Positions 1 to 12,100 of a stretch of DNA of 64,000 nt are shown here, piece by piece. Under the pieces are notes generated by a model. That model was not told the DNA's origin, did no database searches, and saw nothing but the letters and a program-made list of their open reading frames with translations. The stretch's first letter is position 1; every line of letters begins with the position of its first letter. The DNA lies in the NCBI GenBank assembly GCA_023634235.1, contig JAMKCF010000012.1:4570329-4634328 (forward strand), written 5' to 3'. Made by a program: the position numbers and the translations under genes. This stretch comes from Pisaster brevispinus. Its lineage: Eukaryota; Echinodermata; Asteroidea; Forcipulatida; Asteriidae.

Positions 1-207
1 CACTGGTACAATGGTTAGTATAATAGTTACTCACTTATTAGAAAAGCGTGAGGAACAGAGTGCGCTCGAAGGTAAATTAGTCAGACCCTATTTATATCTA
101 TTTGTACGTCTCGATCCCAGACTAGCTGCTACAACTCCCCAGTTCATTAGGAATTTTATTGAATGGTATGCGACAAGGTATGCAATAAAATTCACGACAT
201 TGCAAAT
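1..207. mobile_element. Fragment of a second copy of the foldback element core
   Basis: By eye, positions 11-207 match 1900-2096, part of the centre of the foldback element described at 1375-2367, without a mismatch. Similarity stops at 208, where the other copy runs into its 42-bp array. The fragment is cut on the left by the window edge. It carries a 71-codon reading frame with no recognisable domain, so I do not call it a gene. The identity implies a recent copy, or possibly an assembly duplication. Confidence 0.8.
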
Positions 208-1368
208 GAACCAGCGTGGGAGCTAGCGGAACGTAAACCTAGGGGCATATCCCGTTCAGCCTGTGCCGTGTCTCGTGGGGCCAGAGAGACAAGCCCGGGC
301 ATGAACTCCCCAGCTTGCCGGTCTAGCCGTGAGCTTGGGAGCTTGTCGGAGGGGTAGGGAGCCAGACCAACAATTACATTTTTTAGGAGGGTTTCAGTCT
401 GATACCCTAGCTATTATCCCCTAACTCCTGCAACGTGTTGCCTGCGCTACACACGCGGGACGACAACGGGGAATATTTATCCCATACAGCTGGTCTACTT
501 CTATGATAGCTGCACAATGTCCACCCCCCCCATATTGCTGCTTTTGCTGGCTTTCCCTTTGGATTTATCGTTGTTGTTTTTTTTACTTTTTACTTTTCGT
601 TGGACCACCTTCTAGGTGTTTTTCCTTGCGATGTTTTTTGTACCGATCCTTGGATGTCGAAGAAACGTTCTCCATTGCAAGTACATACACTCTGATGGTA
701 TTACCAATACTTAGTACGTCGTCGTACACAGAATACAGGTTGGGGTGCGTTTTCGCGGTCGTAACCAATAACTGTTTCAATGGCAAGATCAACCGAAACA
801 GTTATTGGTTACGACCGCGAGCGGACTTCGACAAGGACTGACCATAGAGCAAGGAACCTTCCCTTGGACTGACGTCCGTTCATGTCTGTTTTTTAATTTA
901 CACATGAATTTGTGCGATGGATATGAAGTCTGGATTTTCATGCCTCACCATTGTTATAATTGATACATAAAAAAAGAACACTAGTCTACTTACAACATTG
1001 CGCAACATTGTACGTAAACTATTCAGTTGCAACGGCTGGAAAAGCGTATAAGCTGACCTTTGACCGCGTTTTGTTTTTTTCACATTTTTCGTTAATTACG
1101 TGATATTTTGATGAGTTTTTTTTCACAACAACCATCTAAAAATTATTGTCTGTCATTCCACATCACTATATTAGGTAAACAGTAAGCCGGTGTGTCCCTT
1201 TAATAAGACAATGCAAGTTAGTACGATGCATGCATACACACTGGACGCGTGTACGTGTTGTATGCATTGTTGGTCAGCAGGGCAACATAAGAACGTTTGT
1301 TGCCAGGCCACAGGGGAATCAATACTGCTGACCTCGAATGAAAAAACAGATGGGCACATGTAGTTGGG
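208..1368. other. Intergenic, one perfect hairpin, no gene recognised
   Basis: This stretch starts with a GC-richer part (about 215-360) and becomes AT-rich. Apart from the hairpin at 754-819 I see no domain, RNA gene or exon. A frame at about 515 opens with a hydrophobic run resembling a signal peptide but has no usable splice donor before its stop. Confidence 0.5.
754..819. repeat. Perfect 25-bp inverted repeat (hairpin)
   Basis: The arms 754-778 and 795-819 are perfect reverse complements around a 16-base loop. Each arm contains the sequence AACAGTTATTGG or its complement. The outer part, running into a G-rich TGCG stretch, recurs in imperfect form near 44818-44850, so the arm is probably the end of a dispersed inverted-repeat element and not a structured RNA. 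Confidence 0.75.
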
Positions 1369-1423
1369 CTTATCTATGGTGGCCCTGAAGGGACATCGCA
1401 TATCGCAAACGTGCGAAATTTAT

Positions 1424-1771
1424 CGCGAATATGTGCGCACACGTATGCAATGTCGTGAAACAATTCGCGAATATGTGCGCACACGTATGCAATGTCGTGA
1501 AACAATTCGCGAATATGTGCGCACACGTGTGCAATGTCGTGAAACAATTCGCGAATATGTGCGCACACGTGTGCAATGTCGTGAAACAATTCACGAATAT
1601 GTGCGCACACGTGTGCAATGTCGTGAAACAATTCGCGAATATGTGCGCACACGTATATGCAATGTCGTGAAACAATTCGCGAATATGTGCGCACACGTGT
1701 GCAATGTCGTGAAACAATTCGCGAATACGTGCGCACACGTGTGCAATGTCGTGAAACAATTCGCGAATATG
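1424..1771. repeat. 42-bp tandem array, left arm
   Basis: Eight units of 42 bp (one of 44 bp) plus a partial ninth. Units differ at one to three positions. The core TGTGCGCACACGTGTGCA is mostly alternating purine-pyrimidine. Because 42 is a multiple of three, several frames on both strands stay open with a 14-residue period; these are artefacts of the repeat and not genes. Confidence 0.9.
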
Positions 1772-2097
1772 GCAGGTACATTTTAATGTGGCCATGTCTA
1801 GCCGGCCAGCCACATAGTGATGGTACAGCATCATATCACAAAACAAAAGGTCCATGCAAACAATCGTCGGACTATTCTCACTAAAATGAGCACTGGTACA
1901 ATGGTTAGTATAATAGTTACTCACTTATTAGAAAAGCGTGAGGAACAGAGTGCGCTCGAAGGTAAATTAGTCAGACCCTATTTATATCTATTTGTACGTC
2001 TCGATCCCAGACTAGCTGCTACAACTCCCCAGTTCATTAGGAATTTTATTGAATGGTATGCGACAAGGTATGCAATAAAATTCACGACATTGCAAAT

Positions 2098-2345
2098 GAA
2101 TTCGCAAACGTATGCGCACATATTCCCGAATTGTTTCACGACATTGCACACGTGTGCGCACATATTCGCGAATTATTTCACGACATTGCATACGTGTGCG
2201 CACATATTCGCGAATTGTTTCACGACATTGCATACGTGTGCGCACAAATTCGCGAATTGTTTCACGACATTGCATACGTGTGCCCACATATTCGCAATTT
2301 ATTTCGCGACATCGCATACGTATGCGCACACGTTTGCGATATGCG
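2098..2345. repeat. 42-bp tandem array, inverted right arm
   Basis: About five units that are the reverse complement of the left-arm unit. They are more diverged from each other than those of the left arm: for example GAATTGTTTC alternates with GAATTATTTC, and one unit has CCCACATATT for CGCACATATT. The array ends at the unique tip sequence shared with the left end. Confidence 0.85.
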
Positions 2346-2373
2346 ATGTCCCTTCAGGTCCACCATACTTATC

Positions 2374-3063
2374 TCTCTTGATAAGCGCTGACTTTTGATT
2401 CCACATTGTGTGTCTGTGAGTCAGACAGGATAATGTCTTATGCATTACATACAGGTAAACAAAAATGCTGTATTTTTCTCCAGAATTAGTAGGTTGGATG
2501 CTTTGATCTATACCCCAGCACTAAGGATACTGTTCCCAAACGCTTCTTGGAATGTATAATCCTGTGGTGATGAAAAGGTTCAAATGCGCTTTTTAGTACA
2601 CTTTTAAGATCTGGATCCCTGTTTCATACATTTGAGAAACTGAAATGCATTACGGGGGTAATGCAGTTGTAATTGCATCCTTTATTATAGCTACAGATGA
2701 CCACCGGTTATTACATATGTTACATCAATGTTTGTCAAGTGCTACTCGGATGCACCATCCCTATCGAGTAACATTTACACCATAAAACAACGTAAATGAA
2801 GAATCGAGGAAAATGGATTCCCAAATTTTAGATGATCATTCAAGTATGATTTGTGGGCTTTATTTGCAAGCCCGGTCTTGCTCTTGGTCTTGGTCTCAGA
2901 CTGTCGGTCTTGGTCTTGGTCTTAGTCTCGGACGGCTTTGGTCTTGACTACAACAATGCTCCGTAATAAAGGAACTGCACAGGACAGGGACAAGAGCAAT
3001 GGCTGTTGTAAGCCCCACCCCAAACGTCTTTCACAATATTGTTTTGTTTTTAAATCTAAACAG
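2374..3063. other. Upstream of lectin gene 1; simple GGTCTT-type repeat, nothing else seen
   Basis: The interval has a short degenerate repeat of GGTCTT-like hexamers at about 2872-2948. I searched it for the signal-peptide exon expected upstream of the exon at 3064 (a start codon, a hydrophobic run and a phase-0 donor) and found none that convinces. Confidence 0.5.
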
Positions 3064-3124
3064 GCTGATGACTTGGATTGGGACGGTCTTGGAGAGGTGG
3101 ATGGCAGTCTATATAAACTAACAC
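3064..3124 (+). CDS. Lectin gene 1, acidic linker exon
   Basis: A 61-nt exon, from acceptor TAAACAG to donor GTACGT, encoding 20 residues rich in Asp and Glu and ending Y-K-L-T before a phase-1 border. Its counterpart in the paralogue (24318-24363) also starts in phase 0, ends in phase 1 before GTACGT and ends Y-K-L-Q. That shared position and phase is the reason to accept so short an exon. Confidence 0.7.
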
Positions 3125-6100
3125 GTACGTAGACATTTGGGCATTAAAGTTGGCACAGTGGTTCCCTCCTTGCATATCAACTCGGTTTGTGACAAGGGTT
3201 TGATTCCCGGAATGGAGCTTTGCACGGATGGATTGAGGCTACAGATCCTATTAGATGGGCTTTCCACCCATCATCTAAAACTTGAAAAATTGTCTTCTTC
3301 ATCTTCACCACACATGTATGCCTCCGGGTTACAGTGATACTCACTTTTCAGGGCTCCTTGGTTTTATCTTCATCAAAAAAATTTACCTAATAATGTAAAT
3401 AATTTCTTTGACGTAACTTATGTGAAGGATTTAATTTGAAGCACAATATACAAATCACCCCACTTTAAAGGCAGGGTATACTTTTGGTAATCACTCAACA
3501 AATTAATGACCATAAAAACATACTTGGTAATGCACTTGAGAGCTGTTGATATTAAAACGGTATTAGAAATGACCCCTTTGAAGTAATGAAGTTCTAGAGA
3601 ATAAGTAATCTTTCGACCCCCAAATAATGTTTAATATGAGAAAGGCTTCGGCTCTCTCAGGCATCTGAAAGTAAATTTATGCACCAAGGGTGTTTTTTCT
3701 TTTATTATTTTTTTTGCAACTTCGATAACCAACTGAGCCAAAATTTTCGCAGGTTCCTTTTTTACGCATTATGTCTGGGACACACCAAGTAATGATTCTG
3801 GTCTTTGACAATTACCAAAAGTATACACTGTCTTTAACGATAAGACTACGTCAAAAGGATAGCATTGACTTCAATTGGAACTGGGCATCGCGGTTTCGAC
3901 TGCAAATTATACCAATCACTGCACATGTGTTTTTCCAAATCTTGCCTTTCAACCAACAATTTGGCCCATTAAGAGGCTCAATTCAGTCACAGCCTATTTG
4001 TGACACCAAGACAAGGGTTGCGATTTGGCGGGCTTACGCAAAGGCCGATACCAAAACTAAAGTTATTTGAAGTTCGCTGAAGTTCGACGCGATGAAAACC
4101 AAACAGTAATTATTGTTTGCATGAAATTAATATAATGATACCCTTTGATTGATCCGAATATGTTTATATGCCTAAAACCAAACAAATAAAAATGTCAGTC
4201 CTTATAACGGCACACAGTATTAAAGAGGCTATCCAGGGTCAAATTCAGTTTTGTGATGCATTTATTTTCCAATCTAGAGTCGTTATGAGGAAAGTGGAAA
4301 ATTACAAGTCTCTATCCTCACGTTGAAACGTTGTAAAGAGAAACTGTATTTTATACGCTTCCATTTGAATTTTGTCAACATGCTGAAACAGTTATGAAAC
4401 AATGTTATGACGATGCATCCAGTTAGTTCATGTATTTTGATGATATTCTATCAAAACGGCATTGAATTTGACCTTTTGACTGACGCAAAACCTCCTCTTC
4501 GAAATGTACAAACACATTTGTTGTTGATACCCAAGCACGTCATGTTTCAAGTTTTGTTCTAAAATAGAATCGAATATTGACAATTTACACCATTTTTACG
4601 TGAGGTTGGAGACTTGCAAATCAAAAAGACTCTATCTTAAAAAAAAAAAAGTAAATGTTATTATTTTTAATTTGACATTGGAGACCCTTTGTAATACCAG
4701 CATAGCTGTCATTTTTTTTCTTGATAGCATTATCCATCGTCGGATTAAATACGGAACAAAGTTCGACCTTCGATGATCTCTTCCCATCCCCAAAAGCTGT
4801 GGACGGGAACATAGACGATGGCTTCTCTTGCACACGTGAGTATGAGTGAATGAACATTTTTGGGGGGTATTATGTGCAGTTGCAATTTTAGCTGCACAGT
4901 TCTTTGTGTAAATTGGATAATGCTTTGTTTATGTTTAACCTTCTGTTTTGAAACAGTCCTATACTTTGCCCGAACTTTGGGACGGGAACATCACAGATTC
5001 GAGACAAGGGCTTGCAATGATAGCCGCTTCCAGTGCCTCTTAACTCTTGGAGGGATCCGGACCCAGCCCCGCTCTTGATGACCTATTTTTGTGGTTAATT
5101 ATTTTCTACCTGTTTCCTTTTGTTGTTGTTTTTTGTCAACTTTAAACTTGTACCACTCAATGATGATAACCCATGACTTCGCTACAGACTTTAGTTCATA
5201 ACTTGCCAGCTTGCATTGTACCTTTAATCGCCGCAACGTTCCTGTAACTTTGTAAGTTTGTTTGTTTGTTTGTTCGTTTTTGTTTAGGGTGTTTTACCCC
5301 TCCCTCGTAGAAAAGCTGGATTCGCGCGTGTTGTTACAATGACAAGTGCGGTGATGGATCCAAGAGCACCATTTCCATAAATAATTACAGTGCTTCATTT
5401 TGGTCAACTGAATTTGTGTTGTTCCACAAGCTGAGAACTACTTGTGAAAACACCGTTGATGTTTCTTTCTATCTTCCATAAGGATAAGTGTGTTTTGCTT
5501 GTTTTCAAAACAGAGGCGGATGATCGTCCGTTCTGGACAGTTCGACTCAACGAGGAACACTGTATCGGAAAGGTCACCCTTTTCAATCGTAAAGATTGCT
5601 GCAGTAAGTATTGGATTTCAAATTTAAAATTGCAATGTCTTACCGTTTCTGGCAATATTTAAAAACTAGAGCTTTAAGCTTCGAGATGATTATGGTTTGT
5701 AATCTAGTTTCAACTCACAGGAATTGGATTTTGGACGAAGGTTTATTGGAGTAGTCAAGGAACGTTTACTGCCATAGGGATCGAAGCCACCAGAGGCCAT
5801 ACCCCCCTCTTTCTCAGAACCCTCTCCCCTCTCTCACCCCTAAAAAAGAAAAGAAAAGAAAACAACCCCATAACAATTATAGTTTGTTTTTTGTTCGAGT
5901 ACTTTGGAAAATAAATACATATGGTCCAGTACACCAAGTATTAGTATTAACAGTATATATAATATAGAATTATGACTTGCGCTCCTTGCAAATGGTTTCT
6001 CTTGGCAAAATATAAAGTTCCTTCAAACAAAATGTGTCTGTGCCATACACTCAATGACTATGTCTAGCTGCGCCAGTGGTCCCTGCCACCGAGCAACACA

Positions 6101-9100
6101 AACATTGCCAACAACATCAGGTCATTCCTGGTCACGATCTCATGGAGCTGCTAGACCTGAAATTCCTTTTAAAAATTATTTTTAAAACTCTTTTCAAAAG
6201 CTAATTTTCTGTCATAAATCTTAAAAACGATTTTTACCCAAACCACTGCACGTTTTTTTTTAACCAAAACTTCTACTGAGTACGCATGTGCCCTGAAAAT
6301 CGACATTTCTGTAATTAGCACCCTATTATGTCCCCATACTTTTCCCTATAGCTGGTATAGCAAGGGCAAATCAAACAAAGGGATGAACCTACATGATTAT
6401 GGCCATAGCCATAGCTCTATAGCCATGTGTCCCATGACACTCAGCACACTGTCTATGCACACTCTCCAAGGCACAATCTCAATGCACGTGGTATATAAGC
6501 TCGTAGTAAACCTGCCCAGGTGAAATAAAGGGTGTACAAACTTTACTACGGAAGCCGGATAGTGCCAGGAGATAAGAAGTGAAATATTTGTTTGTACCAG
6601 GTGTATCCACACAGAAATACCCCATAGGCAGCTTGACAGGTACTGGTCTTACAGACCCAATGATTTCATTTGATACAATGATTTCATAACATGCTGTGAG
6701 GTAACCTTTCCTTATCTGTGTTATGATTGGTCGAGGTAATGAGGTGATGTAGTTTGTCAGCTTGCACTTTCTGTCGTCTGCATGCAGCGTGTGTATAATG
6801 TTGTGTACACCATGTAGTGTTGTTTTTTTCATTATGTGTAGAGAACATGTACGTGTGAAGTGAGTGGGAGTCTCCGTGGGAAATGAATGCTAGGTCAAAG
6901 GTACCTCTGGCAACATCCAATCTGGTTGGTATCCGGCGTTATTCAGGAGCCTCGAAGTGTGACGTCAGATGTTTGGGCTGCCTTTTTGTCCACTATATTA
7001 AGTACATGTAGTGACAAGGCCATTGAACACTGAGTGGCCAAAACGACTGAAACCTACGACACATACTTTTATTTTTAACAGGTGATCGTTTAAAGGATGC
7101 TGTTGTCCGAGCCGGGTCCAGTCAGTTCAACACTTTGAATGGACGATGCGGGGTACCGGTGACAAGTCACCAAGCCGCGGCACTTGGGGGTATTATTGAT
7201 GTTTACTGTGACCCACCGTTGTTGGCGACTGAAGTCAATGTTGTTCTACCGAACAAACAATACCTGCAGCTGCAGGAAGTGATGATTGAAGAGTATCCCA
7301 TTCAACGGTGCCGTCAACGAGAAAGTATGTCAGACGGATTTTCACTAAATCGTAAAATAGTTTAAGTTGCATCCCCTTAAGAAGATCCCCTAACTCTGCC
7401 ACTTCCAAGATTGTAACGTAAACTGTGGGCAATTCCTGACCATACGGCAGGATATGGTTGTATGAAATCTTACTGCTGCCCGGAACAAAGATACTGATAA
7501 AAGACAGTCATAAGCCAATTTTGAAATCTTGCGGACACAACGCACTCAGTTTCCCTTGTGGTTTATCACTTGACTTTTAGATTTGGGTGAGTCTGTTTAA
7601 ATACTCCCAAACCAACCACTCCACCGAATCTCAAAAAGGCTTATTGGTAAAGCATTGGTACGTAAGCCTGGAGGTCGCAGGTTCAAATCCTGCTCCTGGC
7701 ATGTTTTCTTTGCTCACCCCACCATTTGTAGTAAAATATTTATAAGTTAGCGATGTTATTGTTGTACTACACCACTAAACGTCCCGCTACATGTAATATA
7801 ATAGTTTTCAATTCTGAAACTCAGAGTAGGCCTTTGCATCCACTCTTGTTAAACATTTTCAAAATGGAAGAGCTGAATATTTAATTAGACGTAACGTGCA
7901 AAGCAAATAAATAGAGGCATCTTTCAGCTGTCACCAAGTAAAACACTTTGTCACTGTTCAGGCCATTTTTGTCTGGAATGCGAAGAAGTGTTCCAGTTGT
8001 CATTATAATGTAACCTTCAAGAATACAAAAGAGGCGTTAGCGTGGGCCATCAAATTGTTACAGTTAGATAGGCTAGTAACAATTATAATAACAACGTCAA
8101 TAATAATAATCATAATAATAACAATTACAATCAGTTTCACCTGTTGATCATAGTTATCAGATTATAAAGAGCGGATTAATTACTATTACGTAAAACAAAA
8201 AAATCAATGTTTTTCCAATCGATGTGAATTTATGAAAACAAAGGAAAAACCAGATGGTACCCATTCTGGCACGAATCAGATATTCGAATGATGAAGTGTA
8301 TGTACAGTCGTCGATATACAATAGTTTGAGGTGTTTTAATGAGAACAATAATAAGCTGCAAATTTACCTCTAAACCAGGGAGACTCTCCATTCTGAATGA
8401 CCCAACCGAACAAAGCTCTGGGTACGATGATCGCTTGTACCCGTCGGAAAAGGCTGCCGATGGTTTCATTGGCAAGTCTCCAGGTGTAGGTTTCAGCGTC
8501 ACCGGTAAGTCATTCTGGACGGTGAAAAAACCGTCTCGCATTGGGCCATTTCCCTGACCTACTATTAAACTCCCGGTCACCTCTTTCCGTTCTTTTATCG
8601 AAATCTTCGACTGTCAATAATGCAGCTCTGTTATGTAAATCCATTGCAAATAATTATTGTAATTCTTTGCTTTATACTAAAAATAGGGCTCGATTTCAGA
8701 AATCTTCGTAATTTGGTTTAAACATGCAGTTTACATTGGTCATGGGGCCTCGTGTGTGTGTGTGTGTACGAGCTGTGATTGTGCACATTGCGCGACTACA
8801 GCGCAATCTTTCCCGTCATGCACCACTATATCCTGCGCATGGTGTGTAAAAGCTCCTCAGCCCATTCCAGTGTTGTCTTGGATGAGATCGTGCAACGTAA
8901 GCTTTCCATGCCTGCCTTATTGTAGAGACACGGGAAGGAGGCCGGTCCTCTAATTAATAAAGGACGAGGATTCGCCAAAAAACAATCAATAATAATAAAT
9001 GCAACCAATGACATCTAAAATGAAATAAACTCTCCTGTACTGGTTTAATTTCTCCAATACAATAGCACAAAATATGCAATACAATGCAAAAAGTCACAAT

Positions 9101-12100
9101 ATAATAATATACTACACAACTACACAATGCACTGTCAAAGGAAGGTCACAAAAAGGTCAGCACACACAATCTGGCTACACGGACGCTGTGACGGTGCTGC
9201 CTGGCAAATACACACATAGTTTTAATACAATGATTCCGATCAAAATAGAGCCCTAAAAATCACAGTAGTTCAGGTATAAATGAGGGTTTGCATACAAAAT
9301 AATACTCACAGATATCTCTACACCTCTATTTCTCCCATATAAATAGCTTTTTGGTGCATGGCCAGAGCCATGCTCCTTACAAAAATAGAGAGAAATACCA
9401 CTAAAATAAAATGTGCTCTTTCAAGAAACGAAGCTATAGAAAAAGAGAGAGATTGTCACGTGACAACTCCAAAAGTATACTTTCCTAAAAGTTGAACAAT
9501 GAGGGCGCACTTGGGATCCCTACATTATGATTGGTCAAGCTTACGAGATGAATTAGTTTGTCAGCTTGCAATTTCGATCGTCTGCTGCATGCAGCGTGTG
9601 GTTAATGTTGTTTACATCATGGAGTGTTGTCGTATTTACTATGTAACAGGAACATGTACGTGTGCCTTCATATTCACTACCCTATGGAGACCGAGAACAA
9701 AACAAAAGGTCTCCATAAGGAAATTCGAAAGACTGAGTTGCTCCACAAGAAATTTTGTGTACAAAGTCTATGGGAGGTTCTTAACTACAGGAACACAAAT
9801 TAAAGAACAAAAAATGTCACCACAGGGATGCAAAAACAGGAATGTGTGAACTGATTGCGTGTATCCGTGTGAAATGAACGCTAGGTCAAAGGTGCATCTT
9901 GCAACATCCGGTCTGGTTGGTATCTGGCGTTATTCACGAGCCTCAAGTGTGACGTCAGTGTTCAGGCCACTGTTCAGACAGTCTCGGGTGAGCTTGCGCT
10001 GTACAATGAAGAGGGCGCTGGCTCCTGTTAGTGTATACTGGATCCGAGAGTACCCGAAGCGTGCCGAGCGCTCTCGAAATTGTCCGAACCGCTGAAGGGG
10101 TTAGTATTTGGTGATTTCTCCCATGAATCAGGGGAAGTAGAGGCAGACCTGGGATTAGTCACGTCACAAAAGATGAAGAAAGGGCAGTGACGTTCAAATG
10201 TTTGTGGGTTAGTTTTCATTAAAGATTTTCCAAATTTTCTATTCAAAATGTGAATAATCTTTTCGCAGGTTTGGATACTGATCCGTGGTGGAGAGTAAAT
10301 CTTCAAGAAACGCATTGCATCAGTAAAGTGGTTTTGTACAACCGTGCTGATTGCTGCAGTAAGTATAGGCTATATGATTTCCCTGTCATTTGTGACAAAA
10401 AGCAACCTATTTCACTTAAATAAATAAAAATGCTGTCAGGTGCATTTGGATGACTGTTTAATGAGCTTATAAGTAGAATAACGAATCGTTGAAAATGGCA
10501 GTTTGATGGCCTACCGGGAAAACCTATATCAATAAGTGGTGGTAAAGATAGAGCAGACTGAGAAGGAAACAGTTTCAGTAAGGTCTTCTGTTCAAATGAT
10601 AGAGAAATAAATCTCGATTGAAATCATTCGGCATTAAAACTTTGTGAGCCGCCCTTTAAAAAGGAGGTTTTTGTATAAATTCAACTGGCAGGCAGAGGAA
10701 TTACTCAAAGTGACTGACAATAAAGCCTAATGGTCAATTAAACATAAACACACAAAAATGTGTGTGTGTGAAGATTTTGATATTGTATTTCACATTTATT
10801 TATTAGGCGACCGTTTATCGAATGCCATCGTGAGAGCAGGAACAAGTCCAGACATACATGCTAACGCTCAGTGTGGATCATCGATAACAGATGCCCAAGC
10901 CAAGATTCCCGGTGGAATTCTGGCCGTCTACTGTGGACCACCGTTGAGGGCGCGTTACGTCAGTGTTGACATACCAGGCAGAAAACAATATTTGCAACTA
11001 CGTGAAGTAGAGATCTACGAACTTCACGTCGACCCGTGTGAAAGTGATGAACGTTAGTATTATCACCAGCCTATGGATTTTCATTGGACTTAGGAAAGTA
11101 CTGACTAATATACAGTGCATAACACACGTAGGGTAAAACACAATGAAGAAGAACCAATCTTCATAACTACTTGATGTTCTGAGACTCGGTGGAAATTGAA
11201 AGAAAGGTAATTCTGACGTTAAAGTCACAATACGCTATGTTAACCTAAACTTTAAGGAATTACTTTTCGATTTCTGAACAGGGGATCTGTCTATAATCGG
11301 TAAACTGACGGAGCAAAGTTCTTACTACGAAGCCAGGTACACGCCGGATCCAGCTGCAGACGGAAACCTGGACACGCAGCTGTCACCAAACTTTCTCTGT
11401 TCACATACCAGTAAGTCAACAAATCTAGTCAACTTTGTATGAATACATGTATTGTCAACTTGTGCAAAAGAACGGAAGACGGAGGTTAAAACAGAGTGTA
11501 TTGATAATTTGGTTGCTCGGGTTTTGATTTGTTAGGTGTCCGTGCAATACGTGCTCGATCACGTCTTGTTTTTGCTCTGTTTTTTAGGTGTTCGTGCAAT
11601 ACGTGCACGAACACCTCTTGATATTGTTATGTTTTTTTAGGTGTTCGTGCAATACAAGCACGAACACTTCTTGTTTTTGTTCTTGTTTTGTTTTTTCGTT
11701 TTGTTTAGGTGTTCGTGCAATATGTTGCACGAACACCTCTCGTTATTGTTTTTCTTCTTCTTCTTCCAAGGAACTCCTCTCTGTTTTTTGAAACAATAAA
11801 ATATTCCAACTCAAGATTGCAACGGAATTAAACCTTGAAACTCATCAGACATAATGATCCTTTAAGTGAGGACGGCACAGTTTTCATTACGTCATGATGA
11901 CGTCATCATGTGTCGAAATACAAGGTTTTTAAGTTGAAACTGACCATATGCTATTCGCTGTATTTCATTGAAAATTAAAGCTATGGTGCTCATAATAGGG
12001 CATCTGATAGATCAAGATTGGGGCAATGTTTCAAAAGTTAACGTCAAAATCGTATGACCGTAACTTCCGGGTCGTTACCCTAGGTCGAAGTTTGCCTTTG

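Larger units (their letters stand above)
1369..2373. mobile_element. Foldback-type transposon with arrayed inverted arms and a 6-bp target duplication
   Basis: The element spans 1375-2367 and is bordered by the direct repeat CTTATC at 1369-1374 and 2368-2373. Its ends begin TATGGTGG and continue as an inverted repeat of about 40 bp with one mismatch near the tip. Inside, the left arm (1424-1761) has eight direct copies of a 42-bp unit, one of them 44 bp, and the right arm (about 2098-2320) has about five diverged copies in inverted orientation. The centre (about 1772-2097) is unique apart from its copy at the window start and encodes no recognisable transposase. This is the layout of foldback elements, whose arms are tandem repeats. 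The family is not identified, and the element is presumably non-autonomous. Confidence 0.8.

Noticed and set aside
515..616. Hydrophobic start M-S-T-P-P-I-L-L-L as the missing signal exon of lectin gene 1
   Set aside because: There is no acceptable GT donor in the right phase before the stop, and the hydrophobic run is too long and Phe-rich.
1424..1761. Evenly spaced repeats that look like a CRISPR array
   Set aside because: The units are directly adjacent with no unique spacers, and the sequence is plainly animal DNA.
1364..2398. Long open frames on both strands with a 14-residue period
   Set aside because: They are produced by the 42-bp arrays, which are a multiple of three; frames overlap on both strands and have no domain.
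10807..11057. Stop codon CGT-TAG at the end of the domain-2 exon as the end of a two-domain protein
   Set aside because: The paralogue has the same GTTAGT at the same place, the phase fits the next exon, and a third domain follows in both genes.
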